From: Capniomyces stellatus
Taxonomy: Eukaryota; Kickxellomycota; Harpellomycetes; Harpellales; Legeriomycetaceae
DNA: 64,000 nucleotides
Assembly: GCA_001661515.1 (NCBI GenBank)
Contig: LUVW01000016.1
Coordinates: forward strand, 312,868-376,867
Reading direction: 5' to 3'
Part shown: positions 22,605 through 32,743 of the stretch, piece after piece
Layout: the number at the start of each line of letters is the position of its first letter
Numbering within the stretch: position 1 is the first letter of the stretch
Translations under genes and position numbers: made by a program
Notes under the pieces: generated by a model
The model's input: only the letters and a program-made list of their open reading frames with translations
Databases searched by the model: none
Told to the model about the DNA's origin: nothing

Positions 22605-25361
22605 ATGAGCGGACCAAAACTATTTAACCAACTGAATTTCGATATCCTGGCAAAGATATTCCTACTGTCCGAGAACCGAGAGCTGGGCTTGGTTTCGAGA
22701 GAGCTGCTACGGATCTCAAAGTTGGTGTCGGTGCAGGCCAGGTTCCTGATAAACAAGTATGGAAAGAAGGGAATCCCATATGGATACCTTCTAGGCCAGG
22801 AATATCCACGGCTGGCGAGAAAAAAAGAGCTGATTGTCCACCTGCTGGAAATGGGCGCATATCCTGAGCTTGGCGACGACTCGCTGATTAGGCAAGTCTG
22901 TGAAAACGGGTGGGAGGACGTGTTTGAGTTGATGATGAGTGCGCACGAGCTGATACCGGTTATCCAAAAAGTTGGCTCAGACTCCAATGGTTCTATTGCT
23001 GAGGGTGCGGGTGAAGGGAGAGCTGAAAGTAACAGAAAAAACGTGAAGCTGGTCAAGTACACTGTATCTCCAATGGTGGAACTGAGTTGCGCCGAAAATT
23101 TATTGAAAGCTGCAGCAAGCAAAGGTCATGTTGGAATAGTAAGAAAATTACTGGAACATACATCGTTTGAGGTGGATATCCAAGCAGAGTATGGTATTTC
23201 AGAGGACATGGTAGTTGGTGGGTCTACAAAAATCAAGCTCCATCAACATGATATTGATTCAAGATATTTGGACAGATCATTAAAGCGTTTCTGTGAGAAT
23301 GTGAATTTAGAAGGAGCCAAACTACTGTTGCAATATGGTGCAAATCCTAATGGGTCATGGGGTGACTGTGCTCGTCCTACTTTCAAGTCGCAGAACGTAG
23401 ATTTAATCGATCTTTTGGTGTCACATGGCGTCGACATTCATGAAGCCAAAATAGATATACTAAATGATGCAAGCAGTGTAGGGAATCTGGACATTGTGAT
23501 GTACGTTTTGAAGATAATGACGGGGGAGTTGGAAAAGGGATATTTGTATTCCGAGTTTCTGAAACGCAAAGACAAACACGAGATGGGACCACTTGATGCT
23601 GAGTTTTTGGAGAAGAATGGAACAAGTATTAGATATGCATTACGAGGTGCAAGCAGAGGTGGACGCACTGATATTTTGGAGGTGTTTTTGAGTCTGGGGG
23701 TTGACATTAACAAATATGGTAGGGGTATTGTTTGGAGTGGAGCTGACTACTGCCATCTCGGTGTAATCAAGCTTGTTATTGAAAATGGTTATATTATTGA
23801 CTCAAAACAAATAACAGCAACAAAGTCGTATAAAAAGAATGACTTGGCTACTGTAAGCTACTTGGTTGAGCATGGTGTTGATGTAGAGGTAGATGATGGG
23901 TTCTTGATTGTCAACGCTAGCAAGGATGGCCGTACTGACTTGGTTAGGCTGCTAGTAGAAAAGGGGGCCAATGTGAATGTCTCAGGCGGCCAGGCATTGA
24001 TCAACGCCAGCAAAAATGGCCATTTTGAGATTTCAAGGATTTTGATGGAAGGAGGAGCCGATGTCAATGCCTCTGAAGGAAAGGCGTTGCTGGAAGCAGT
24101 TATCAAAAACTGCATTGAAATTGTGAATCTACTGATCCAGAATGGGGCAAATGTGAGTCTAAATGAAAATGAATATGTGTTTGAGGCAAGCAAGAATAGG
24201 AATTTGGAAATAGTCAAGGTGCTAGTTGAGAACGGGGCAGAAGTTAACTGCAAAGAGGGGTGTGCAATCGACATTGCAAGTGCACTTGGCCAGCTGGAAA
24301 TAGTGGTGTACTTGATGGAGCATGGAGCGATTGCAGGCAAGAACAAGAGGTCGAGTGTTGTTTCAGCCAGCAGAAATGGCCATCTGGAGATAGTCAGGCA
24401 TATCCTAAAGTCGGGAGTCAGTGCGTCTGAGCAGAATAGCAGGGCGGTTCTTGGGGCATCAATGAACGGGCACCTTGATGTGTTGAAGCTGCTGGTTGAG
24501 CACGGAGCCAACCCAAGAGTGAGAGACGACCTGGCGCTTGTTTATGCGTGCAGTAAGGGCCACATTGATGTAGCCAGGTATCTGCTGGAACTGGGGGCCG
24601 ATGTCCATGCTTACAACGAGGCACCGCTCGTTAATGCCTGCCAATCAAGATACTCAAAGATTGTCGATTTGCTGCTTGAGAACGGAGCTGATTGGAAGAC
24701 CAAGCTGAACTGTGACCTGTTGGTGGCAGTTGAGAAGAGAGGGCTGGATAAGGTGAAGAGGCTGGTTGGGATGGGGGCTGATGTTGGGTTTAGAGACAGC
24801 ATTGGGCTGGTTTGGGCGTGTCAGAGTGGCAGTTTGGAGATAGCGCGGGTATTGATTGAGAGTGGAGCGGATGTGCAGGCAAGAAAGAACAGGGCACTGA
24901 TTGCAGCGTGCAGAAAGGGGCATGTCGAGGTTATCAAGCTGTTGGTCGAGAGCGGGGCTGATATGTATGCACGGAACAACAGACCGATCATCAGTGCTAT
25001 GCTGGTTGGACATTATGATGTAAAGAAGATGTTTGAGGAGCTTGGATTTGATAAAATGCGCAACGACAAGCCGATTATGCACTGGTTGTGTAGAAAGGGG
25101 TATTACAAACATATGTTTGAGATGTTTGCGGAGAACGAGCTTCGTAATGATCACTACGATCTTACGATCTGGGCGGTTGCCGGGAACAATGATATTTTGG
25201 GAGATATTTTTGAAGGAGCTTATGGAAAAGGGAATGAACATAAGCAGGCGTTTCAAATGGCCAAGGATAGAGGCTATGAGCGGTGTGTTGAAATGTTTGA
25301 AGATCACTACCACCTCGGCGATCATGGAATGAATGCACGATCTGAAATTGAGTCGGATTAA
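22605..25361 (+). CDS. F-box-like and ankyrin-repeat protein, 918 aa
   Basis: Single exon, ATG at 22605. Residues about 9-48 look like an F-box (LNFDILAKIFLLSENRELGLVSREL). Then ankyrin repeats run to about residue 820, at least fifteen in a row from about residue 340, with the usual motifs (GHLEIVRHILKSGV, GHLDVLKLLVEHGA, GHIDVARYLLELGA, GHVEVIKLLVESGA). The C-terminal 100 residues lack clear repeats. Unusually, each unit tends to begin with (A)LV.A or AL..AC where a canonical repeat has TPLH, so the TPLH turn is replaced throughout. If the F-box is functional the protein could be an SCF substrate receptor; this is inference. Intronless, with long repeats of similar DNA. Families like this are often expanded in the genomes that carry them. 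Confidence 0.85.
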   Translation: MSGPKLFNQLNFDILAKIFLLSENRELGLVSRELLRISKLVSVQARFLINKYGKKGIPYGYLLGQEYPRLARKKELIVHLLEMGAYPELGDDSLIRQVCENGWEDVFELMMSAHELIPVIQKVGSDSNGSIAEGAGEGRAESNRKNVKLVKYTVSPMVELSCAENLLKAAASKGHVGIVRKLLEHTSFEVDIQAEYGISEDMVVGGSTKIKLHQHDIDSRYLDRSLKRFCENVNLEGAKLLLQYGANPNGSWGDCARPTFKSQNVDLIDLLVSHGVDIHEAKIDILNDASSVGNLDIVMYVLKIMTGELEKGYLYSEFLKRKDKHEMGPLDAEFLEKNGTSIRYALRGASRGGRTDILEVFLSLGVDINKYGRGIVWSGADYCHLGVIKLVIENGYIIDSKQITATKSYKKNDLATVSYLVEHGVDVEVDDGFLIVNASKDGRTDLVRLLVEKGANVNVSGGQALINASKNGHFEISRILMEGGADVNASEGKALLEAVIKNCIEIVNLLIQNGANVSLNENEYVFEASKNRNLEIVKVLVENGAEVNCKEGCAIDIASALGQLEIVVYLMEHGAIAGKNKRSSVVSASRNGHLEIVRHILKSGVSASEQNSRAVLGASMNGHLDVLKLLVEHGANPRVRDDLALVYACSKGHIDVARYLLELGADVHAYNEAPLVNACQSRYSKIVDLLLENGADWKTKLNCDLLVAVEKRGLDKVKRLVGMGADVGFRDSIGLVWACQSGSLEIARVLIESGADVQARKNRALIAACRKGHVEVIKLLVESGADMYARNNRPIISAMLVGHYDVKKMFEELGFDKMRNDKPIMHWLCRKGYYKHMFEMFAENELRNDHYDLTIWAVAGNNDILGDIFEGAYGKGNEHKQAFQMAKDRGYERCVEMFEDHYHLGDHGMNARSEIESD

Positions 25362-26231
25362 TAGTATAGCATGAGTTTGAATAGTTGAACACGGATTCAA
25401 TAGTAGAACACAGATTATTAGTAGAACACAATTTCATTTACATTTTTTATAGACCAACACCATATTCCATTTCAGATTACTTTGCCATTTGGTTATAATT
25501 TTGCTCGAATTAAAGCTGAAAATTGTTGGGTGTGATGATTTGTCAAAGACGACAACTTGGGTTTGACTGTTTAGAATATTGGCTTCCTGGCCGGCTTATA
25601 TTGTTTTAACACTTTCGCATATTAACGGTGTATGTTGAGTATTAAAAAAGGGGGAGTTTGGTGGTGAGTCGGTTTTGTTATATAAAGGCTTGTTTTTGGC
25701 ATGCTTGGTGGCATTCATACTTGATTTGATATACTGTTGATATACATAGTGCTGTTTGCCATAGTGGAGTATTAGAAAGTGCATCTGAAATCCCTGGAGG
25801 GAGTATATATTGCTGAGTTTCCAGACTTAGCTTGAGCGAGGGTGTTGTCATTTACAAATGTTTTCACGGATCCCAACTACAACGCAGCAGTGGATGCTTA
25901 GTTAATGTACGCAACACTTTAATATTTTGATTTATATGTTTTTCTAATTCGAGTAAGCAAAGTGGACTAAGTGTATTTCTTAATAGTTAATACAAGATTT
26001 CTTTTTTTAAAAAAGAAACAATGATAAAAACATAACTGGTTGTGCATTACAAGTACTCTCCCAAACCAACTAGCTATCCCGTGTTTACTTTACCAAACTA
26101 TTTATAGAAAATATCAAAAAAAAAAAAAAATGGGAAAAACTATTGCATAATAAAAAAACAACAAAAATAATATAAAGTCAAGTTTGGCATAGCCTAGACA
26201 TAGTACGTTAGCTTTCAAGAGCAATGTGCAA
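25362..26231. other. intergenic region
   Basis: 3' flanks of the ankyrin gene and of the kinase gene (convergent). A near-duplicate GAACACGGATTCAATAGTAG / GAACACAGATTATTAGTAG lies at about 25386-25426. No gene. Confidence 0.4.
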
Positions 26232-27350
26232 CTAATTATGGCGGTATGATTGGTGGTGGTGCTGTTGTTGTTGTTGCTGTTGTTGTTGTTGCTGCTGTTG
26301 CTGGTGTAAGTGCTGTTGTTGCTGAAGCTGAAGTTGATGTTGATTAAGTTGGTGTTGTTGTTGCTGGTGTTGTTGTTGTTGTTGTTGTTGTTGCTGCTGT
26401 TGCTGCTGAAGAAGCTGTTGTTGTTGCATCTGGGAGTGAACTTGGGCACCGTTTGTTTGCTGGAAGCCAGGCTGCAGATTGGCTACAATTTCGTTAAAGT
26501 AGGGGTGACGCAATGCATCCTTTGCCGTGATCCGTTTGCTTGGCTGGGACTGCAACAGTCGGTTTAGCAAATCAAGTGCTATTCCATCCATGGTTGGCAC
26601 AAATCCTCGAAGGTTTTGTGGCTGGTAAATGTGGAAATCGTTTCTCCAGTTAGATAGTTCAGATACCCCAGGCCAAGAAGACTCGGAAGGTGTGCCTAGG
26701 ATGCGGAATATTTTTTGGAGCTGGTCTTCGTTATTTGCTCCAGCAAACAGTGGCAGGCCGGTATACATTTCTGCCATTATGCAGCCAGCAGACCATATAT
26801 CGATGCTCGAGTTGTAGTTGCGCGAGCCTAGCAGAACGTCAGGTGCTCTGTACCAAAGTGTGACAACCTCGTTTGAAAAGCTGATTACTGGAATCCCTGT
26901 GGCCCGAGCCAAGCCGAAATCGCCTATTTTTAGCTGTCCGTTGTTTATTAGCAGGTTTTGGGGTTTCAGGTCTCGGTGCAATACTTTAAACTCGTGGCAA
27001 TACTCGATTCCACACAAAAGCTGATACATGAACCATTTAACCGTGAATGGGTCCAAGGCGCCTCGATCGCCATGATTATCCATATATTTTTTCAGGTCCT
27101 GGCCCATAAATTCAAAAACCAGCATTAATTTTGTGTCTGTGTGTACTACATCTAGCAATCTGACAACGTTCGGATGGTCGAGTTCCTTCATTAAAGATAT
27201 TTCTCTGATTGCTGTTGATGGTGCGCCTTCTTCTGGATCCAGATTTATTTCTTTCAGGGCTACTATTTCGCCCCGCTTGTTTTTGCCTTTGAATACTGTA
27301 GCATACGTGCCCTCCCCAAGCTGTTCCATTTTCTGATAGCTTTGCTCCAT
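26232..27350 (-). CDS. PHO85: Pho85-type cyclin-dependent kinase with Gln-rich tail
   Basis: Single exon, ATG at 27350, 372 aa. Kinase domain residues 5-290: Gly loop GEGTYATV (12-19), Lys33, PSTAIRE helix (44-50), HRDLKPQN (125-132), DFG (144-146), and the activation segment [20 protein letters not shown]. The Asp of WYRAPD and the Ser-rich T-loop are typical of Pho85/CDK5 rather than Cdc28, where APE and a phospho-Thr are usual. In yeast the kinase pairs with several Pcl cyclins and controls phosphate response, glycogen metabolism and the cell cycle. Residues about 303-367 are unusual: Gln runs mixed with His and Leu, encoded by CAG/CAA codons, with a final HHHQSYRHN. Convergent with the ankyrin gene. 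Confidence 0.95.
   Translation of the reverse strand: MEQSYQKMEQLGEGTYATVFKGKNKRGEIVALKEINLDPEEGAPSTAIREISLMKELDHPNVVRLLDVVHTDTKLMLVFEFMGQDLKKYMDNHGDRGALDPFTVKWFMYQLLCGIEYCHEFKVLHRDLKPQNLLINNGQLKIGDFGLARATGIPVISFSNEVVTLWYRAPDVLLGSRNYNSSIDIWSAGCIMAEMYTGLPLFAGANNEDQLQKIFRILGTPSESSWPGVSELSNWRNDFHIYQPQNLRGFVPTMDGIALDLLNRLLQSQPSKRITAKDALRHPYFNEIVANLQPGFQQTNGAQVHSQMQQQQLLQQQQQQQQQQQQQHQQQQHQLNQHQLQLQQQQHLHQQQQQQQQQQQQQQHHHQSYRHN
26250..26430 (-). repeat. trinucleotide repeat encoding poly-Gln
   Basis: GTT/GCT repeats on the plus strand (CAA/CAG on the coding strand) cover most of the kinase's last 65 codons. Both codons are mixed, which usually slows length change. Confidence 0.85.
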
Positions 27351-28579
27351 TTTTATGACTGCTTGGTTTGTATTTAGTGATAATTCGTTCTTATTCTTTC
27401 CTTTCCTTTCCTTCTCTTTCCTTTTTTTTTCAAAGCTCGAGTTGAGCTTTAAAAAGTATATTCTTATCCTTTTTAGATTGACCTAGCCTACTTTTGACTT
27501 TATTATTTCGAGTAACTCAAGTGTACTGGACTGCAAAATCGAATTGAACCAGATTTCCTTTGTGTTTGTCTGTTTTAATTGCTATTGCAGAATTTGCGAA
27601 TGGTGATAATAGTACTAGTGGTTGTTGAGGTATAAAAGGTTTGTTTGCTCTCTTACCTTTTCATGTGTTTGCTGGTCAATGTGTTGTTTCTTTTTTCAAT
27701 TACTTTAATTAGTTCGCTGAAGGCTTTACTATATCTTTAAATTACACACAAATAATCGAGCTATTTAAAATGCTCAAAAATATGGGATAGAATTAGATGT
27801 TCATATTGCTGAAAATGTCCAATTATAAATATAACGTATAATTCCTCAAAAAAGTGAATATACAAAGTAAACTGTGTTCAAGTGGAAATCTACCAGAAAA
27901 CAATTAGCAATTGGATTGTTTTCATTTCAACTATATTTGTTTTTCAAATTACGTCTCCTTTATCCAATGGCAAGACGCTTCAATTTTAACATTTTAAAGT
28001 AGGAAATTCGCTTGCGCCTCTTGGTAAAACCAAGTTTTCCGTTTATTTATTTATTTAATGAATTCAGTTTTCCGTTCTTATTATTACCTGTACACATTTC
28101 TTTTTATCTGCACTTTTACTGTTTGCATGTTTTTATTTTCACGTTGAACTAAATACCCAAGAAAATTCGGGACGCTCTGTTAAAAGTTGCGTCCATTATG
28201 GCATAGCAACTCTTTCGTTTTATAATTGCGCGACTAAAAAGTATGGCCAACTAATAGTATTCATTGTGGATAACTCGCCAACATTTGCTCAACGAGAATA
28301 TACCAATTTTGCTTTGTTTTTTCTTCATACTATTTATTTCGAGTCTAAAATGATTAGGTAGTGTTTTAATTTGAAACATGCTGGCTTGACCATAAACACT
28401 TTTACCATTTCAACACTCAGAGTATACTTGATTAAATGGTAACTAAAATAAAGTTGCGTCGGTAGCGCATTTTATAGTACAAGGTGAAACGATCGAACTA
28501 TAAATACCAATTTCTAAAAAATAAAAAAACTAAAACTAAAACTAAAAGTAAAAGTAAAAGTAAAATAGTGGAGTAACAG
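27351..28579. other. 1.2-kb intergenic region
   Basis: Upstream of the kinase (minus) and downstream of the first membrane-protein gene. A CTTTCC-repeat near 27395-27425 lies just upstream of the kinase start. (AAAACT)/(AAAAGT) repeats occur at 28525-28565. No gene. Confidence 0.45.
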
Positions 28580-29440
28580 CTACACTTTCTCGCTGCCCAT
28601 TTCTCCTTTATAGCTATCAAAAACTTTTGTTTCATTGTTTTTTTGATTGTTGGGCTTGGGTTCGTTGTCCGGTCCATTACTAAAGTCATCTTCGTGCAGC
28701 TCTTCGCGTCTAGTTGTAGATATCAGCTGCACCGCGGCCATAAAAACAAATAGGGATCCCGTGGTTATAAACGATGCTGTTATTTTGCTATCGACTTTGT
28801 TTTCCAGGCTCCATAAAGCTATTATAAACTGCGTGGCGATTATATAAAATTCCTTCAGTGCATAGATGCTGATGCCGTATGTTACCAAAAACGCACCACA
28901 GATTGCTGTTTGGTAAATATAGGAAAGCCGTTCGTTGTAATACGTGCACAGTGCTAGGACCATAAGGTAGGCTAAAATGGCACATACCTGGATAAAGTGT
29001 ACATTTGGCTTGTCTGTTGTTGTAAAGTTGAGTACATAAAACACCACAACAAACAAATTCGATATAAACACCATAAACATTCCGAAATAGCTGAACGATA
29101 TCGATATCAAGCCAATCATCATACTTATTAGCACGCAGAATATCGAGTATAGAATAAGCGGCAATTGCTTCTTGTCTGATGAATTTGCTGCTTGCGACAT
29201 AATCATTATCTGGATGATGAGAGAAAAGGTAAAGCTAAGTATAAATGTTGAAAACTCCATGTTTTTTCTTCCTACAAACCCTAACAGTAGACCCAGGACA
29301 AGGAACACCACAAGCGCCGAATTGATAATAGTGAACTCTTCTTCAAGCTTGCTGGTGATTATCAGGTCGTTTGTCAGTCCTTTGCTATACACTAGACTGC
29401 CATAAATAAGCGTCAGTAGGGTGTTTCTGATGATGTACAT
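28580..29440 (-). CDS. multi-pass membrane protein, DUF4203/TMEM198-like topology, 286 aa
   Basis: Single exon, ATG at 29440. An N-terminal hydrophobic stretch (residues 5-20) may be a signal peptide. Seven further hydrophobic helices are seen at about 42-60, 66-84, 95-116, 120-137, 149-165, 177-196 and 220-240. The tail (245-286) is hydrophilic, with Asp, Asn and Lys. The pattern of regularly spaced helices with short loops, FLVLGLLLGFVGRK followed by a second helix pair, is reminiscent of the DUF4203 family found in TMEM198 and fungal membrane proteins. This is a topology-level assignment, not a motif match. The next gene upstream (30967-30269, same strand) has the same layout and probably derives from the same ancestor. 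Function unknown. Confidence 0.6.
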   Translation of the reverse strand: MYIIRNTLLTLIYGSLVYSKGLTNDLIITSKLEEEFTIINSALVVFLVLGLLLGFVGRKNMEFSTFILSFTFSLIIQIMIMSQAANSSDKKQLPLILYSIFCVLISMMIGLISISFSYFGMFMVFISNLFVVVFYVLNFTTTDKPNVHFIQVCAILAYLMVLALCTYYNERLSYIYQTAICGAFLVTYGISIYALKEFYIIATQFIIALWSLENKVDSKITASFITTGSLFVFMAAVQLISTTRREELHEDDFSNGPDNEPKPNNQKNNETKVFDSYKGEMGSEKV

Positions 29441-30268
29441 GATCTGCTATAGCGTTCTTTGTCTAAAGTTGTGTAGTCAAAGTATACTTTAATAATTCTA
29501 TATTTTCTACTTTTAAATTTTAAAACCGAAAAGGGATGCGTTTGAGTTTGAAAGTCGTATATATTTTTTTAAGTTTTATCGCATAGATATATATTTTCCA
29601 CAGAACATTTAACAATAGAAGAAAAAAAAAATCATTAGCCAGCTTTATCAAACTCTGTTATTCTCGTACCCGGAAATTTATTCGCAATAGACAAACAAAC
29701 ATAAGTGCGCATTTCTGCTTGTTTTCTGGTACCAAAACCTGAACAAGCATGATGCTGCCAAAGTAGAAAAGTGATGAGGGCAAATGTTTGGATTAGGGTT
29801 TAAAAAAATCAGTTGGAGGCACCAAACATATATATATTATATTTGCGTCAGTCGGGTATATTTAACAACGTTACTGTTTTATAAAACTAATGAGGTGTAT
29901 TGTTTTAATACAAATAAAGCCTTCAGTAATCAGCTAGAAAACAACATACGTTTGGCATTGTCTTTGTGTGATCTGGTAGTAAACAAGCCAGAGCAAAAAA
30001 CAGGCATAAAATAGTGACTCTTTTCCTGATTCTTACTCACATCAAATGATGAGCTGTGTTTACATGAGTAGTGTATGTGTTGATTGTTGGAATGGCACCA
30101 CCATCCAAAATATGTGTTTATCGAGTTGTATATTCTTTAGCAAGAAATTTGAATTGAAAATAAATAGAAGACTAAAAGTAAAGTAAACATAGGTTAGAAA
30201 TAGGTGAACTGTGGCATATATTTTGTTTTGCACTAGGAGTTTGGGGCTTTGGACTTGGGACTTGGTAG
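29441..30268. other. intergenic region between two related membrane-protein genes
   Basis: Promoter of the 29440 gene and 3' flank of the 30967 gene. A short plus-strand frame at 29784-30014 has no recognisable feature. No gene called. Confidence 0.45.
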
Positions 30269-30967
30269 TTAGTTTCTAGACTTCTGGGCCGATATCCCTA
30301 TCAATGCAACAAAAAATGTCAGGACGATAGGGATGATCAACAATAAACTGAATTTGAACTCGCCATTTGGGTTTTTGAGTCGAACAACAAACTGAGACAG
30401 CTTCAAGTAGTAATCGATAAAGAAATTGGTGCTTGCACCAGCCAACAGGATAAAGGCACCAAATACTGAAGAGTAAACAAGGATGGAATTTTTTCTATAT
30501 TTAAAAGCCAGCATAACAAAGAGCACAGAGAATAGAACAAAGGGGATGATTTTGGCGAATACAGAGTCCATTACTTTGAGTGGGATAAAAGCGACTATGT
30601 AAAATATGACTACAAGGCCTGTGGAGCAACTAGAGAGTACCAGTCCCAAGTAACTCACCATTGTTGCGGCGTAGCCAACCAGGACACCAATACACATGGA
30701 GGTTACGAGTTTGTTGCTTGGCGTGTGGATGATTATTATTGCTGCATGTTCGAGTTCGTAGAAGAGAATTTCAAAAAAAATTGTTGTGAATATGAATCCA
30801 GTAATAAAGTACGTTGCTTTTATCCGGTTTGAGCCAGAGTATAGCAATACTATTCCACAAAGTATAAGCAGCACGGCGATGATGTTAAGTATCGTGTACG
30901 CCAAATCGTTGTTCAGTGGCGAGTTTAAAACAACGCTTAGCGATTTTATGCTATTGATCTCTAGCAT
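30269..30967 (-). CDS. multi-pass membrane protein, second of an apparent tandem pair, 232 aa
   Basis: Single exon. The first ATG is at 30967, within a frame open further upstream without another ATG. After a short N-terminus there are seven hydrophobic segments, at about residues 22-45, 51-70, 86-108, 110-126, 136-152, 160-182 and 210-228. IIAVLLILCGIVLLYSGSNR followed by ATYFITGFIFTTIFFEIL and a Gly/Ser-containing helix pair (GVLVGYAATMVSYLGLVLSS) match the DUF4203-like arrangement better than the neighbouring gene does. It lacks the long polar C-terminal tail of the neighbour. Same strand, 828 bp apart, so tandem duplication followed by strong divergence is plausible. Membrane location and role are unknown. 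Confidence 0.6.
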   Translation of the reverse strand: MLEINSIKSLSVVLNSPLNNDLAYTILNIIAVLLILCGIVLLYSGSNRIKATYFITGFIFTTIFFEILFYELEHAAIIIIHTPSNKLVTSMCIGVLVGYAATMVSYLGLVLSSCSTGLVVIFYIVAFIPLKVMDSVFAKIIPFVLFSVLFVMLAFKYRKNSILVYSSVFGAFILLAGASTNFFIDYYLKLSQFVVRLKNPNGEFKFSLLLIIPIVLTFFVALIGISAQKSRN

Positions 30968-31744
30968 TGTTCTTTTAGGCGGACACAAATGTTGAATTGG
31001 CCTGGGTTGCTGTTCTGATTTATGATTTCTTGGTTTCTTGGTTTCTTGGTTTCTTGGCTTTACTGGATACGTGAGGGAGTGTTATACTATATTTTAATTG
31101 AGAATTGTTGGCTTTGTTGTTTTAAAATAAAATAAATTGAATACAAGTGTAGCTGCTGTTTGATTTAATACCGTTTTGGTATTTTATTAATTGGGTACCG
31201 TGTTGAATTTGGAAAAGCAAGGTCGAACCCTTTTTGATATATATATATATAAACCAAATAAGTGTGAACAAAGCGTTAGGATGGTAGAGTGGTTGTCAAG
31301 GTGCATTGAGCAGCATAGTAATGGGTGAATTGAGTTTCAGGGATTTTTAGTTAATAAATAGTGTCTGGAGCCGAGCATAAATAAACAAAACTAGTTTATG
31401 ACTAGCTGCACTTAAAACTGACTCTATAGCCGACGTTTAATACATCATCAAATTGGATATTATATCATGACAGCGCTACAAAAGATTTGTTTGTATAATT
31501 AGTCGTATGGATGACATTTGAAGGCGAGTAGAGCAAACATTGCAGTTCGAGTAACCGGAAAGTAGTAATGAACGTAATATAAAGAGTATACGCGCCGAAG
31601 TTCTAGTAGAGCGGTAGAATAAAACTTTTAAAGAGCAAGTGAGTAAACCAAGTTGGAATCCACGATTGTTGATTAATAAAACTATCAAGTTACATTAGAA
31701 AGTAAAAAAAAGTTGTGGAATATATAACGAGTTGATTGATCAGA

Positions 31745-31778
<34 letters not shown>

Positions 31779-32743
31779 GAATTGCGAGAAAATGCAAAAA
31801 CGCCAATAACTAGAAATTGACCAAATTGGAATTAGAATTAATGAAAGTGAATGAACGAAATAAAGAAAATAAATAAATAAACAAACAAAAAAAAAGGGAA
31901 AAAAAAATGAAAATGGAAATGAAAAAAGGGAAGAAAAAAAAAGCAAAGGATTGGAAAAAAGCTAATTGTTTGATTAAGAAATAAATGGCAAAAACGGAAA
32001 AGATGAAAAGTTTTGAGAAGCAGGTGTAAAGTAAATAAAGTAAAAAAAAAAAAACGAAACAAAACAAAATAAAATAAAATAGTAGAAAAAGTACGAAAAA
32101 AAAGAACACACTTGAAAAAAAAAGGCTTTTTATGATTATAGTTTTAAATCGAAGGATTGAATCAAAGGTATTGTTGAGAGGAGGACAGAAAGAATCAAAA
32201 GCAAACTTAAAAAAACAACAAAAAGGTAGGTTTTAAACAAAACTCAATCATATACTAGTAAGGTGGATCAGTAAAACTGAGATTGAAAGCAATAAGGGTT
32301 AGTTTGATTTTCTATCAGATACTGATGAATCAATCTAAAAAGCAGAGTGACATTTGATTAGTGTTATTTTTAATTTGTAAGTGCGCACTTGGTTTTAATC
32401 GAGTTTGGATTGAGAAATCCAGTAAACAGAATTGAATAAGCGAGAGAGAGAAAGGGGGGAATGAGGATTTAGTAAATTGTTTTTGGTTTGTCTGATTGAA
32501 TATATTTTTATTATATAGATAAAAATTTTGGGAAGCGAATCTATCAAGAGCGGGGGATAAAGATTCGTTGAGGAGACCAAAAACCGGAAAGGATAAAAAA
32601 GAAATAACAAAAAGGATTAAAACTTGAAAATAACTTGTAAAAAAAAAAAGAGCGGAATAAGAAATATAAGAGATAATATATTTTAATTCTGCAAAGAGGC
32701 TAAAGAAGAACAGAAATAGGACAAGGAAAGTTGGTAAATACAT
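30968..32743. other. purine-rich 1.8-kb upstream region of Nup192
   Basis: A tandem TTGGTTTC run sits at about 31030-31057. From about 31740 to 32700 the plus strand is extremely A/G-rich, with very few C. This may be a long 5' UTR or nucleosome-free promoter of the Nup192 gene. Antisense reading frames here are Phe/Leu-rich artefacts. No gene. Confidence 0.5.
31027..31058. repeat. TTGGTTTC tandem repeat
   Basis: About four direct copies of an 8-mer (TTGGTTTC) within the upstream flank of the membrane-protein gene at 30967. Confidence 0.8.
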
